A stretch of DNA of 64,000 bases from Rhodopirellula sp. P2 (GCF_028768465.1 NZ_CP118225.1:3763001-3827000); one strand, 5' to 3'; shown: positions 15,878-24,583, counted from the stretch's first letter. The notes: a model not told the origin generated them from the sequence alone. Program-made: numbers and translations.

Positions 15878-17354
15878 CAGTGGATCGCCTCGGGTTTCAA
15901 CCCGAGATTTCGAGCGGCAACACCGAACCGCACAAGCCGCGAAGCGGCGGCAGGTGTTTGCGATTCGGGGCCGGCTGTCGTCGCTCTGCGACTGGGGCGT
16001 GTTGGGGGCGTTGGTGACCTTGGGTTGAAACCCAAGGCTGACGGCTTCCGTCGCTCCGCGACTCTGTCGGGATGGTTCGAGAGCTCAACCGCGGAGCGGT
16101 GACAGTGGATCGCCTCGGGTTTCAACCCGAGGTTTCGAGCGGCAACACCGAACCAGACAAGCCGCGAAGCGGCGACAGGTGTTTTCGATTCGGGGCCGGC
16201 TGTCGTCGCTCTGCGACTGGGGGCGTGTTGGGGGGCGTTGGTGACCTTGGGTTGAAACCCAAGGCTGACCGCTTCCGTCGCTCCGCGACTTTGTCGGGAT
16301 GGTTCGAGAGCTCAACCGCGGAGCGGTGACAGTGGATCGCCTCGGGTTTCAACCCGAGGTTTCGAGCGGCAACACCGAACCGGACAAGCCGCGGAGCGGC
16401 GACAGGTGTTTGCGATTCGGGGCCGGCTGTCGTCGCTCTGCGACTGGGGGCGTGTTGGGGGCGTTGGTGACCTTGGGTTGAAACCCAAGGCTGACGGTTT
16501 CCGTCGCTCCGCGACTTTGTCGGGATGGTTCGAGAGCTCAACCGCGGAGCGGTGACAGTGGATACCCTCGGGTTTCAACCCGAGGTTTCGAGCGGCAACA
16601 CCGAACCGGACAAGCCGCGAAGCGGCGACAGGTGTTTGCGATTCGGGGCCGCCTGTCGTCGCTCCGCGACTGGGGGCGTGTTGGGGGGCGTTGGTGACCT
16701 TGGGTTGAAACCCAAGGCTGACGGCTTCCGTCGCTCCGCGACTTTGTCGGGATGGTTCGAGAGCTCAACCGCGGAGCGGTGGCAGTGGATAGCCTCGGGT
16801 TTCAACCCGAGGTTTCGAGCGGCAACACCGAACCGGACAAGCCGCGAAGCGGCGTCAGGTGTTTTCGATTCGGGGCCGGCTGTCGTCGCTCGGCGACTGG
16901 GGGCGTGTTGGGGGGCGTTGGTGACCTTGGGTTGAAACCCAAGGCTGATGGCTTCCGTCGCTCCGCGACTTTATCGGGATGGTTCGAGAGCTCAACCGCG
17001 GAGCGGTGGCAGTGGATAGCCTCGGGTTTCAACCCGAGGTTTCGAGCGGCAACACCGAACCGGACAAGCCGCGAAGCGGCGACAGGTGTTATCGATTCGG
17101 GGCCGGCTGTCGTCGCTCCGCGACTTTGTCGGGATGGTTCGAGAGCTCAACCGCGGAGCGGTGGCAGTGGATAGCCTCGGGTTTCAACCCGAGGTTTCGA
17201 GCGGCAACACCGAACCGCACAAGCCGCGAAGCGGCGACAGGTGTTTTCGATTCGGGGCCGGCTGTCGTCGCTCTGCGACTGAGGGCGTGTTGGGGGGCGT
17301 TGGTGACCTTGGGTTGAAACCCAAGGCTGACGGCTTCCGTCGCTCTGCGACTGG
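15859..17354. repeat. Tandem palindrome-rich repeat cluster B (~227-bp units)
   Basis: The string GCGGTGACAG (later GCGGTGGCAG) recurs at 15871, 16096, 16323, 16549, 16776, 17003 and 17158, so the period is 225-227 bases, with one shortened unit of 155 bases near the end. Units contain CTCGGGTTTCAACCCGAG, CCTTGGGTTGAAACCCAAGG, GCCGCGAAGCGGC and GTCGCTCCGCGAC, all self-complementary. There are no unique spacers, which rules out a CRISPR array. The cluster occupies the whole gap between the convergent metallophosphoesterase and SGNH hydrolase genes and overlaps the end of the former. Open frames run through it on both strands but show no protein family; I treat them as by-products of the palindromes. 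Confidence 0.93.
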
Positions 17355-17365
17355 TTTGCATGCTC

Positions 17366-18328
17366 TCACTGCTGGAGAAGCTTGAGAAGCATGTCTTGCT
17401 GCTTCGCAGCCAGTGCTTCGGTGTCACCGAGCGGTTGTGGCGGGTAGGTCTTTTCTCGCGTGTAGCCGATGTGGTTCATCCAGGCTTTCCAGCGTAGGTT
17501 GCGGATCGCATCGATCGACGCGAACACGGGATCCGCTTTCACTTCCGCCAGCGTCTTGGTTGTCTCGCTGACACCCAATCCCGAAGCGATGGTTTGTGCC
17601 ATCAGCCAATGGCCCTCCTCGTTCGGGTGCACTTTGTCTTTTGAGAACGGTTGGTCGCGTTCTTTCCTGGCTTCACGCATTGCGGTGTGCAAGTCGATGA
17701 CTTTGACACCGGGGATTTCCAATTCCGTTTCCCAACGTGCGTAGGCGTTGAGCACGGTGTCGTAGTGGAAAGAGTCGCCGGCAGGCTCGTCGTCGTAGAT
17801 CGGTGGTGTGACCAAATAGATCTTCTTCACGCCTGCCTGCTGGGCTTGATCGATCATGTTCCGGATTCCGTTTTGGAACGCTGCGAAACGGCTTTCTTCC
17901 AGCGGTTGGTAGATCCCATCGTTCATTCCGTAGCAAGCGATCAGGACATCTGGTTGGACCTTCGTCAGCAAACGGTCGAATCGCTCGAAGAGACAAGGAC
18001 GCGGGAATTTGCCTCCGGCGTGCCCTTGTTCGCTCAGGCCGGAAACGGTTTCACTGGACAATCCCAGGGGATAGACGTCGAAGGTTTGGTTGGGGGACTG
18101 CGTCTGCAACTGATACGACAAAAACGAGACGTAGTGTCCGGCTTGCGTGATGCTGTCACCGACAACCGCGATGCGGGAATTTGCCAGCAAATCAATGTTC
18201 GATTCGTCGGCAAAGATTGGCTTGGAGAAAAGGCTGATCAGAAGCACGCAAGCCGTGATCGAGGCACCGAACCGGGGGAGTTGTTTGCGGTTGGGCGGGT
18301 TGGGGGTGGCTGACCTGCGACGGGACAT
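17366..18328 (-). CDS. Exported SGNH/GDSL-family hydrolase
   Basis: The start at ATG 18326-18328 (MSRRRSATPN) gives 320 residues with a signal peptide ending near 'KPIFADES'. SGNH blocks are visible: 'VVGDSITQAG' with catalytic S59, a conserved glycine in 'GLSSETVSGL', 'ACYGMNDGIY' (block III, G-x-N-D) and 'DKVHPNEEGH' (block V, D-x-x-H). The family deacetylates or de-esterifies carbohydrates and other esters outside the cytoplasm. It is the last gene of the minus-strand run starting with the pectin genes, 56 bases after the TIM-barrel isomerase gene. A role as a pectin or hemicellulose acetylesterase is possible but is only suggested by position. Its stop lies about a dozen bases from the repeat cluster. 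Confidence 0.9.
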   Translation of the reverse strand: MSRRRSATPNPPNRKQLPRFGASITACVLLISLFSKPIFADESNIDLLANSRIAVVGDSITQAGHYVSFLSYQLQTQSPNQTFDVYPLGLSSETVSGLSEQGHAGGKFPRPCLFERFDRLLTKVQPDVLIACYGMNDGIYQPLEESRFAAFQNGIRNMIDQAQQAGVKKIYLVTPPIYDDEPAGDSFHYDTVLNAYARWETELEIPGVKVIDLHTAMREARKERDQPFSKDKVHPNEEGHWLMAQTIASGLGVSETTKTLAEVKADPVFASIDAIRNLRWKAWMNHIGYTREKTYPPQPLGDTEALAAKQQDMLLKLLQQ

Positions 18329-18384
18329 GAGTGGCGTTCTTTCGGGGTGGGACAAGGGATGAATGACAGGGGGATTCAGTCGAA

Positions 18385-19269
18385 TCAATTCCAGTGTTCG
18401 GCAATTTTGCCGCGTAGGAAATCGGCGCTGCGGCGAAGTTGGTCGATGCCATCGACTCCGTCTTCGATGCTGATCCAGGAATCAAACCCTTTGGATTTTA
18501 GTTCGCGGAAGATGGCATCATAGTCGTTCAGGCCCTTGCCGATTTCGCCATGCCGAAGTCGTTGAGCGTAGCCGACCGATCCGCCTTCTTCAGCCCGCAG
18601 GTCCTCGAGGGTGCCTTCGATCAGGAAACGATCGCTGGCGTGCATGGTGACGACGCGGTGCGACACGCGGCGAAGCAATTCCAGGGGATCGTCCCCCGCT
18701 AGAAAGGCATTGCTGGGGTCATAGTTGACGCCGAAGTTCGGATGATCGATGGCATTCACCAGGTCACAGAAAACGCCCATGGATTGGGCAAACTCGGGGT
18801 ACTCCCAGAAGTCATCCTTGTAGTGGTTTTCGAGAATCAACGTGATGCCTCGATCGGCGGCATAGGGAAGGCACTGAGTGATGCTGTCGGCGGCCAGGCG
18901 AACGCCTTCCTCGGTGCTCAATTCGGGACGTCGTTGTCCGCTGAGCACCCGGCAGTAGCTGCCACCAAGCGTGTCGGTCATCTCAATCCAACGCATTTGC
19001 TGTTGGATCTGAGCGTCGCGGAAGGCTTGGTCAGGGTGGGTGAAATCGGGCGAGCAGCACAGCATGGGGATGACCATCCCAAGGTCTTCGACTTGTTGGC
19101 GAAGCCCGGGCCAGTTGCTTGGGGCTTCCAGTTCGAGGAAGCCGGCGTAGAACTCCAGTCCTTGCACGTCGAGGGTGGAGGCCAGTGCAAACCACTCGGC
19201 CAGCTTCATCGAGCCGTCTTTGCACAACGCGGTCATGTAGGCTTTGGGAAACGCGGCCAGTTGGGGCAT
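18385..19269 (-). CDS. Sugar phosphate isomerase/epimerase-like TIM barrel protein
   Basis: The product has 294 residues from ATG at 19267-19269 (MPQLAAFPKAYM); the longer frame upstream runs through a palindromic repeat and is rejected. Likely metal-binding positions of the AP-endonuclease-2/xylose-isomerase-like barrel are seen: E in 'TLILENHYKDD', D in 'GVNYDPSNAF', H in 'VVTMHASDRF' and E in 'WISIEDGVDG'. The enzyme probably isomerises or epimerises a sugar, keto-sugar or inositol derivative in the cytoplasm. Next to it upstream is a dehydrogenase gene and further upstream an aldolase-like gene, so it may belong to a short sugar catabolic path fed by the pectin genes. The intergenic gap contains a perfect 24-bp hairpin. 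Substrate is unknown. Confidence 0.87.
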   Translation of the reverse strand: MPQLAAFPKAYMTALCKDGSMKLAEWFALASTLDVQGLEFYAGFLELEAPSNWPGLRQQVEDLGMVIPMLCCSPDFTHPDQAFRDAQIQQQMRWIEMTDTLGGSYCRVLSGQRRPELSTEEGVRLAADSITQCLPYAADRGITLILENHYKDDFWEYPEFAQSMGVFCDLVNAIDHPNFGVNYDPSNAFLAGDDPLELLRRVSHRVVTMHASDRFLIEGTLEDLRAEEGGSVGYAQRLRHGEIGKGLNDYDAIFRELKSKGFDSWISIEDGVDGIDQLRRSADFLRGKIAEHWN

Positions 19270-19295
19270 GGTTGGGACTGCTGTTTGGTAAGGAC

Positions 19296-19351
19296 AGTGG
19301 CATCGGCTTCCAGCCTGTGAGAAAAAACACAGGCTGGAAGCCGATGCCACT
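19296..19351. repeat. Perfect 24-bp inverted repeat (dispersed palindrome, copy 1)
   Basis: Arms at 19296-19319 and 19328-19351 are perfectly complementary over 24 bases (left arm begins AGTGGCATCGGCTTCCAGCC), with an 8-base AGAAAAAA loop. A near copy occurs at 63331-63387. On the minus strand it lies between the dehydrogenase stop (19369) and the isomerase start (19269), so it could affect the mRNA between the two genes. No U-tract follows, so it is not a classical terminator. Confidence 0.93.
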
Positions 19352-19368
19352 TTGGGTTGGATGGATTG

Positions 19369-20397
19369 TCAGATGGGTTGGAGGACGGCTTTGACGACTT
19401 CGCCACGGTGCATTTTGTCAAAGGCGGTTTGCCATTGGTCGATTGGCCAGATCCCGCCGATGATCGGGGCAACGTTCAGTTGTCCGCTGGTGAGCAATGC
19501 CAGCACGCGTTCCCAGATCGGCCAGTTGTGGCTGAAGCTTCCTTGCAGAGTCACGTTTTTTTGCACCAGTGGATCCAAGTTATAGCCAAGCGGTTGGGGA
19601 CCCCAACCGACTTTGCTGATCCATCCCGCAGGACGGACAACTTGCATGGCAATTTCAAGCGTGGCACTGGATCCGGCCGCATCGATCACGCCGTCGCATC
19701 CCAGCCCGTCGCGTTGGTTGGCCCATTCGGTTGGATCACCGACGATGCCTTGGCAGCCGTAGTTTTCTTCCGCGATGTTCAAACGATGACGATCGGACTC
19801 CAGTCCCACCAAAGCCACCTCGGCACCGCAAAGGCGAGCCATGGCGGCGCACAAGATGCCGATTGTCCCCGGCCCCATCACGATCACTCGATCACCCGGT
19901 TCAATGCGTGCATTACGAACGACGGCGTTGTAAGCGACGCAGCAGGGTTCGGTCAGGCACGCGTGTTCGAATGCAAGTGAGTCGGGGACTTCATGAAGAA
20001 TTCGCGACGGAACGCGAACGTGGCGGGTCATTGCGCCGTCCACTCCATACCCAAACCCTTTGCGTGTGGGGTCCAGGTTGTAGAGGCCTCGCCGTGACAT
20101 CGGATTGTTGGAATCGATGATCGCGGCGGTTTCGCTGACCACGCGGTCTCCCTCTTTCCAACCCTCCACGTCGTTTCCGATCTCCACGATGTGGCCGCCA
20201 AATTCGTGGCCCAAAACGACGGGGTAGTTCACGGGCCAAGAATGATGGGCGGTCCACTGATGGAGATCGCTGCCGCAGACGCCCACGTGGGAGACTTCCA
20301 GCAAGACATCTTGTGAGCCGATCTCCGGGCGATCGACTTCGCGAATTTCAACGGAGTTCGGTTCGGGAGCGTAGTTCACTACCGCGGCGGATTGCAT
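19369..20397 (-). CDS. Medium-chain zinc-type dehydrogenase
   Basis: From ATG at 20395-20397 (MQSAAVVNYAPEPN) the product has 342 residues, near the family's usual length. Catalytic zinc ligands fit C41 ('GVCGSDLH'), H64 and E65 ('LGHEFGG') and E150 ('CLTEPCC'); the NAD(P)-binding loop is 'GPGTIG' at 175-180. The segment that normally holds four structural-zinc cysteines (residues ~90-115) is here 'NNPMSRRGLYNLDPTRKG' and has none, so the second zinc is missing. The enzyme should oxidise an alcohol or polyol, probably a sugar. It stands between the isomerase-like and aldolase-like genes on the minus strand, with an upstream gap of 249 bases holding a dispersed repeat. A sorbitol or threonine-dehydrogenase-like role is equally possible. 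Confidence 0.88.
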   Translation of the reverse strand: MQSAAVVNYAPEPNSVEIREVDRPEIGSQDVLLEVSHVGVCGSDLHQWTAHHSWPVNYPVVLGHEFGGHIVEIGNDVEGWKEGDRVVSETAAIIDSNNPMSRRGLYNLDPTRKGFGYGVDGAMTRHVRVPSRILHEVPDSLAFEHACLTEPCCVAYNAVVRNARIEPGDRVIVMGPGTIGILCAAMARLCGAEVALVGLESDRHRLNIAEENYGCQGIVGDPTEWANQRDGLGCDGVIDAAGSSATLEIAMQVVRPAGWISKVGWGPQPLGYNLDPLVQKNVTLQGSFSHNWPIWERVLALLTSGQLNVAPIIGGIWPIDQWQTAFDKMHRGEVVKAVLQPI

Positions 20398-20530
20398 CTT
20401 TTTGCCTGTTGATTGTCGAAGTGAAAAAGAGTCGGAACGTCTGATAATCCGAGAGCAGTCGCGAGGAGTTCGGGGCAACTCCGTCCCTCGCTCACGCTGC
20501 GGGTTATGACAGAGAGCTTGTTGACGCTGT

Positions 20531-20646
20531 GAAGCAGGAATGATTGGGGTTCACCCTGTGAGCCGTTTGGGCGTTGACCCCGGTTGCGAGTGAAAACCGT
20601 GGCTAACGCCAACGGCTCACATACCCGATGACACCTGCGTACCTGC
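20531..20646. repeat. Dispersed inverted repeat (family with copies near 28636 and 61195)
   Basis: GTGAGCCGTTTGGGCGTT at 20558-20575 pairs with AACGCCAACGGCTCAC at 20605-20620 (2-base bulge), with a 29-base loop; weaker pairing extends outward, for example GCAGGAATGATT to a diverged CACCTGCG on the right. The right half ends GCGTACCTGCTTA just before the aldolase-like gene's stop (minus strand). Half-copies occur at 28636-28710 and at 61195-61432. Confidence 0.8.
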
Positions 20647-21339
20647 TTAGGCGACGTCTTGAGCGTGCACGGCATCGCAGATCATTCGCAGCGACGCTTC
20701 CAGGTCACCATCGGCGGTGCGAAACGCATCGGCATCGATGGTCAGTGGCGCGCCCAGGACCACCAAAGGGGCACCGTACTTGGGACACTCGATGGCTTGT
20801 TCGATCGACAAACCTCCAACCGCTTGAACGGGAACCTTCACCGCTTGCACGACTTCACGCAATTGATCCAGCGGACTCGGCATTCGATCGCCACGAGCCG
20901 CGATGCCTCGGCGTTCGTCGTACCCGATGTGGTGGATGACGAAACCGCACCCCAGATCTTCCAGTCGTTTGGCACCGGCGACCATGTCTTCGCTGACCAT
21001 GTTGTCGCCCATGACTTGGCAACCAAAGTCGGCTCCCGCTTTGACGACGCAGCGGATGGTTTCTTCGTGAGCTCGGGCCATGACAACAACGTGGGTCGCG
21101 CCGGCATTGGCCATCATCTCGGCTTCCAAGTACCCGCCGTCCATGGTTTTGAGGTCGGCAACAATCGGCGTCTTGGGGAACGCAGCACGAAGTTCTCGGA
21201 CGCCGTGCAAGCCTTCGGCCAAGATCAGCGGGGTGCCTGCTTCCAGCCAATCCACCCCCGCTCGCATCGCCAATTCGGCGGTTTCAAGGGCTTCATCAAT
21301 GTTGGTCAGGTCCAACGAAATCTGGACGATCGGACGCAT
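20647..21339 (-). CDS. 3-hexulose-6-phosphate synthase-like aldolase/decarboxylase
   Basis: This 230-residue protein belongs to the orotidine-monophosphate-decarboxylase superfamily subgroup that contains 3-hexulose-6-phosphate synthase (HxlA-like) and 3-keto-L-gulonate-6-phosphate decarboxylase. Key positions are present: D10 ('ISLDLTN'), E33 ('DWLEAGTP'), D62-x-K64-x-x-D67 ('ADLKTMD') and H136 ('IHHIGYDER'); 'AVGGLSIEQ' and 'VVLGAPLT' form the phosphate pocket. The 'DLKTMDGGYLEAEMMANAGA' pattern fits the synthase branch, which joins formaldehyde to ribulose 5-phosphate, better than the decarboxylase branch. Planctomycetes are known to hold C1-transfer genes, so formaldehyde fixation is possible; placement just after the pectin genes equally allows sugar-acid breakdown. 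Specificity is not settled by the sequence. Confidence 0.85.
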   Translation of the reverse strand: MRPIVQISLDLTNIDEALETAELAMRAGVDWLEAGTPLILAEGLHGVRELRAAFPKTPIVADLKTMDGGYLEAEMMANAGATHVVVMARAHEETIRCVVKAGADFGCQVMGDNMVSEDMVAGAKRLEDLGCGFVIHHIGYDERRGIAARGDRMPSPLDQLREVVQAVKVPVQAVGGLSIEQAIECPKYGAPLVVLGAPLTIDADAFRTADGDLEASLRMICDAVHAQDVA

Positions 21340-21452
21340 GGCGCGGCCTCGTGAGGTGGGAAGGAAGGTGGGGTTCAGGCGGGAGGCCCGGATTGTATCG
21401 CATTCCGATGTGCCCGAGGTCTTCCACGCGAGAATTCACTCTCATCCATTCG

Positions 21453-22448
21453 TCACTGTCGCGACGCTGTTCTCCCGATGTGTTCTTGGGGGCCCGCGTT
21501 GGATTGGACAATCTCCGGTACACGGGCCACGTCATCCATCTTGGATTCGTATTCGTAAAATTCTTTCGCGGGAAAGCTCTTTCCCTCGTCGTCCTGTGCT
21601 CCCCTGCAGTTCTGGAAGATGTTCCCCACCGACTCGCAGAAACCATGGTGAATGTCCGTTGGATCGGGGCGATACATCTGTTTGATCGGATGCTTCACTT
21701 GATCAAAGTGATTGCGTTGGGCGAGTACCAAGCACTGTGAGTGCAATCCGATTCCGTAATCATTTTTTGAGTAAAGGCAGTTGAACACGTGAACCTTGCC
21801 GTAACCCACCCGAGGGTTGCGGGTGTCGGAACCATCGAACCAGCAATGATGGATGGTGGTGTTGAGGTAACCTGAATCTTCCGGTTGGCTGGTGCCGCTG
21901 TTGATCAGCATCGTCTTGTGATGCTTTGAGAATCGAGTCCAGGAAACGGTCACGAAGTCGGATTGGTTGGTGATGTCGAGCAAGCCGTCGCCGCATTCCG
22001 AGAGGTTACAGTGATCGATCCACGCATGGTGGGTTCGACGCAGCGCGATCGCATCGCGAGCGTCCGAGATGTGGAGGTTGCGAATGATGATGTTCGAAAC
22101 ACCGCTCATGTTCAGTTCGATGTTTTTGAGCGATGTGGATGCTCCCAAACCAAGCAGTGTTTTGTTGGACGCGATCTTGATTTGACCGTCTCCGGTGATC
22201 GCTCCTTCGATCAAAATTGTCAGTGGTTCGGGGCGGGACGCGTACTCGGCCAACTCCTCTGCGGTGCGGGCTGTCACGACATCACCGTTTCTCCCACCAG
22301 TGGTCGTTTCGACTCCACGGCCACTGACCGAGGCCCATCCGATAGGAGCGTCGCTTTCCTCGGCGGACGCGAGCGACGTCCACACGAAGGCGGCGAAGAA
22401 AAGCGATAGAAGTCCGGCAAGTCGCGGATTGGACGGATGATCATTCAT
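21453..22448 (-). CDS. Pectate lyase (polysaccharide lyase family 1)
   Basis: The ATG at 22446-22448 gives 331 residues with a good signal peptide (MNDHPSNPRLAGLLSLFFAA, cut near 'SLASAEE'); an ATG five codons earlier is also possible. The right-handed beta-helix shows the PL1 signature: 'ISDARDAIALRRTHHAWIDH' with calcium-ligand Asp residues, 'DGLLDITNQSDFVTVSW', 'HHKTMLINSG' and 'DTRNPRVGYGKVHVFN', holding the catalytic Arg. It cuts homogalacturonan by beta-elimination, releasing unsaturated oligogalacturonides outside the cell or in the periplasm. It is the fourth gene of the pectin run on the minus strand, 47 bases after the GH127 gene. The family is certain; exact subgroup is not. Confidence 0.93.
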   Translation of the reverse strand: MNDHPSNPRLAGLLSLFFAAFVWTSLASAEESDAPIGWASVSGRGVETTTGGRNGDVVTARTAEELAEYASRPEPLTILIEGAITGDGQIKIASNKTLLGLGASTSLKNIELNMSGVSNIIIRNLHISDARDAIALRRTHHAWIDHCNLSECGDGLLDITNQSDFVTVSWTRFSKHHKTMLINSGTSQPEDSGYLNTTIHHCWFDGSDTRNPRVGYGKVHVFNCLYSKNDYGIGLHSQCLVLAQRNHFDQVKHPIKQMYRPDPTDIHHGFCESVGNIFQNCRGAQDDEGKSFPAKEFYEYESKMDDVARVPEIVQSNAGPQEHIGRTASRQ

Positions 22449-22495
22449 GCTGAGGTTCGCCATCGAGTGATAGGAATTGGAGGATCTGGGCAGCT

Positions 22496-24511
22496 TCAAT
22501 CGAGCGGTAGCCACACCGACATTTCAGACTTCCCACGGTTGGCCCAAGCGAAATAGGGAATGAGCTGGACTGCAACGGGGGTAGACGGTGTCGGATTGAA
22601 TTCGCGGTAAAGTTGGTTTCGCCAAGGGCCGCTCTGCTTCAAACTCAGCTCCGCGTCGAGAACCGTGACTCCGTCGAGGAGTTCAGGCTCAAAACGTGGG
22701 ATCAGTTCCGCGTTTTTCGGGACGCGAAGTTCTGCGAGCGAGGTGTCATCTGGAAGGTCGACCGATTCCAGGCAGTAAATGATGGGGCCACGTTTGACCG
22801 CCACGTGGTTGCGAGTCTCTTCCACGAGCGGATGCGACTCGATGAGGCGTGCGGGCATCGCGAAGTCCAGTTCGATGACTGTGCCCGGGCTCCAGACGCG
22901 TTCCAATGAAACGTAGCTGCCCGGTGTGAGGGGGGCTTCGGTTGGGACACCATCGATTTCGAGCGTGGCCGTGGTGGTCCAAGCGGGGATTCGTAGCTTC
23001 AAACTCAGCGGTTGGTTCTGGCACTCTGCGACGGTGATTTGAATGCGACCGTTCCATGGGTAGTCGGTGGTTTGTTCAATGCGAACGTGACCGCTGTTGG
23101 TGAGGTGGGTGTCCAGCGTGTTGCTGCCATACAAGTTGACCCAGACCGTGTCGTCTGATTTGCCGTAGGCGTATTGGCCAACACCAGCAATCGTCCGGGC
23201 CAGGTTGGGTGGACAACAGAACGATGTCACGAACGGCTTTCGGCCGCCGGCCCAACGCAAGGCGACCGGCGCCGTGTCAGATTGCCGAAGTGGATTGGTG
23301 TAGAAGAAGTTTGTGCCGTCGAGGTCGACACCCGACAGAACGGAGTTGTAGAGTGCAAGTTCCAAGACATCGATGTGTTTCGGATCGCCACTGGCGAGAA
23401 ACATCCGCCAATTCCAAAGCACGTTGCCGATGTTTGCACAGGTTTCGTTGTGTGCCGTTGTGTTGGGGAGTTGGTAGTTGCGGCCGAAGGCTTGATGGAC
23501 GCGAGTGATTTCGCGTTGGTTTTTGGATCCATCGGGAGAAGCACCATCATGCAGGGCACCACAACCACCGGTGATGTACATCTTTTGGTGGACGACGTTC
23601 TGCCAGATCTTTTCTAGAGACGACCACAAGGCATCGTCGCCGGTTTCCGCATACAGGTCGGCGATTCCCGCGTAGAGATAGGTGGCTCGCACCGCGTGGC
23701 CGACCGCTTCGGTTTGTTGCGTGAATGGCATGCGGTCTTGATTGTCGTCTCCCCCGTCGACGGTCAGGTCACGCATTTTGACCAGTCGCTTCGCGAGATC
23801 CAAGTATCGGGCTTCTCCGGTGGTGCGATACAGATCGAGCAATCCCATGTAGTGGGATGGGCAGATCGCGTGCCCCGCTTGTTCAGGCGTTGGATTGCGA
23901 TAGGCGTCGTCGAGAAAGTCGGCGGCTCGTTGTGCGATGCGGAGCAAGCTGTTCTTGCCGGTCACTTGATGATGGACACACGCCGCCGTCATCAGGTGTC
24001 CCATGTTGTACATCTCGAAGTTGAAGCGATCGCCAAATGGCTGGACACTGTCATCGCCGTTTCGGTTGGCAATCAGAACGGGGGTGTGGATGTATCCGTC
24101 GTTTCGTTGTGCTTTGCCAATGATTGTGATGATCTCGTCGAGTCGTCGCTCCCAATTGTGGTCGTTGTCAACAGCTTGCAGCGAGCAGACCGCCTCCATC
24201 CACTTGTAGAAGTCACCGTCATTGAACGACGCCCCGCGGTACCTGCCTTCAGCCAACCCGGCTGCGATGCGGAAATGTTCCAGGTAGGGCTTGTACTGGG
24301 TGCCACGCATGATCTCCCACATCGCTGGGATCGTCTTTTCACGACAAGTCTGCAGGCGTTGGGCCCAGAAACCGTCGGTCCAGTTCACTTCCCCCACCAC
24401 GATTGGCTCGACCGAACGGAGACCTGGTGGCGCCGTCGGTTGAGCGGAGGCTGTGAATGCAAGCGACCAGATGCCAACATAGAGTGCAAGGATTTTGCAA
24501 GCGATTCGCAT
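22496..24511 (-). CDS. GH127-type beta-L-arabinofuranosidase, exported
   Basis: The start at ATG 24509-24511 (MRIACKILALYVGIWSLAFT) gives 671 residues and a signal peptide ending near 'ASAQP'. The body is the (alpha/alpha)6 barrel formerly called DUF1680. The zinc-cysteine site of the characterised enzyme HypBA1 is matched by E356-T-C358 ('AHNETCANIG') and C432-C433 ('SFCCPPNLAR'), the latter including the catalytic cysteine nucleophile. It removes beta-L-arabinofuranose from plant glycans such as arabinan side chains of pectin or extensin. It lies between two pectate lyase genes on the minus strand (gaps of 47 and 72 bases), supporting a pectin side-chain role. Other GH127 activities cannot be excluded. 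Confidence 0.93.
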   Translation of the reverse strand: MRIACKILALYVGIWSLAFTASAQPTAPPGLRSVEPIVVGEVNWTDGFWAQRLQTCREKTIPAMWEIMRGTQYKPYLEHFRIAAGLAEGRYRGASFNDGDFYKWMEAVCSLQAVDNDHNWERRLDEIITIIGKAQRNDGYIHTPVLIANRNGDDSVQPFGDRFNFEMYNMGHLMTAACVHHQVTGKNSLLRIAQRAADFLDDAYRNPTPEQAGHAICPSHYMGLLDLYRTTGEARYLDLAKRLVKMRDLTVDGGDDNQDRMPFTQQTEAVGHAVRATYLYAGIADLYAETGDDALWSSLEKIWQNVVHQKMYITGGCGALHDGASPDGSKNQREITRVHQAFGRNYQLPNTTAHNETCANIGNVLWNWRMFLASGDPKHIDVLELALYNSVLSGVDLDGTNFFYTNPLRQSDTAPVALRWAGGRKPFVTSFCCPPNLARTIAGVGQYAYGKSDDTVWVNLYGSNTLDTHLTNSGHVRIEQTTDYPWNGRIQITVAECQNQPLSLKLRIPAWTTTATLEIDGVPTEAPLTPGSYVSLERVWSPGTVIELDFAMPARLIESHPLVEETRNHVAVKRGPIIYCLESVDLPDDTSLAELRVPKNAELIPRFEPELLDGVTVLDAELSLKQSGPWRNQLYREFNPTPSTPVAVQLIPYFAWANRGKSEMSVWLPLD

Positions 24512-24583
24512 GGTGCGTCGTCCGTTGCCAACGGTGATGTCGTGTTGAAGTGAATGCATCAGGGGCGTGTTGATTGGAAACGC

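Noticed and set aside
16072-17317. Several open frames of 60-140 codons in cluster B
   Set aside because: Repeated peptides such as 'MVRELNRGAV' are produced on both strands from repeated DNA with few stops; no real gene features.
15859-17354. Possible CRISPR array
   Set aside because: Units are ~227 bp with no unique spacers and no cas genes nearby.
19296-19351. Intrinsic terminator for the dehydrogenase gene
   Set aside because: Stem is strong but no U-tract follows on the minus strand, and it has a dispersed copy elsewhere, so a repeat explanation is better.
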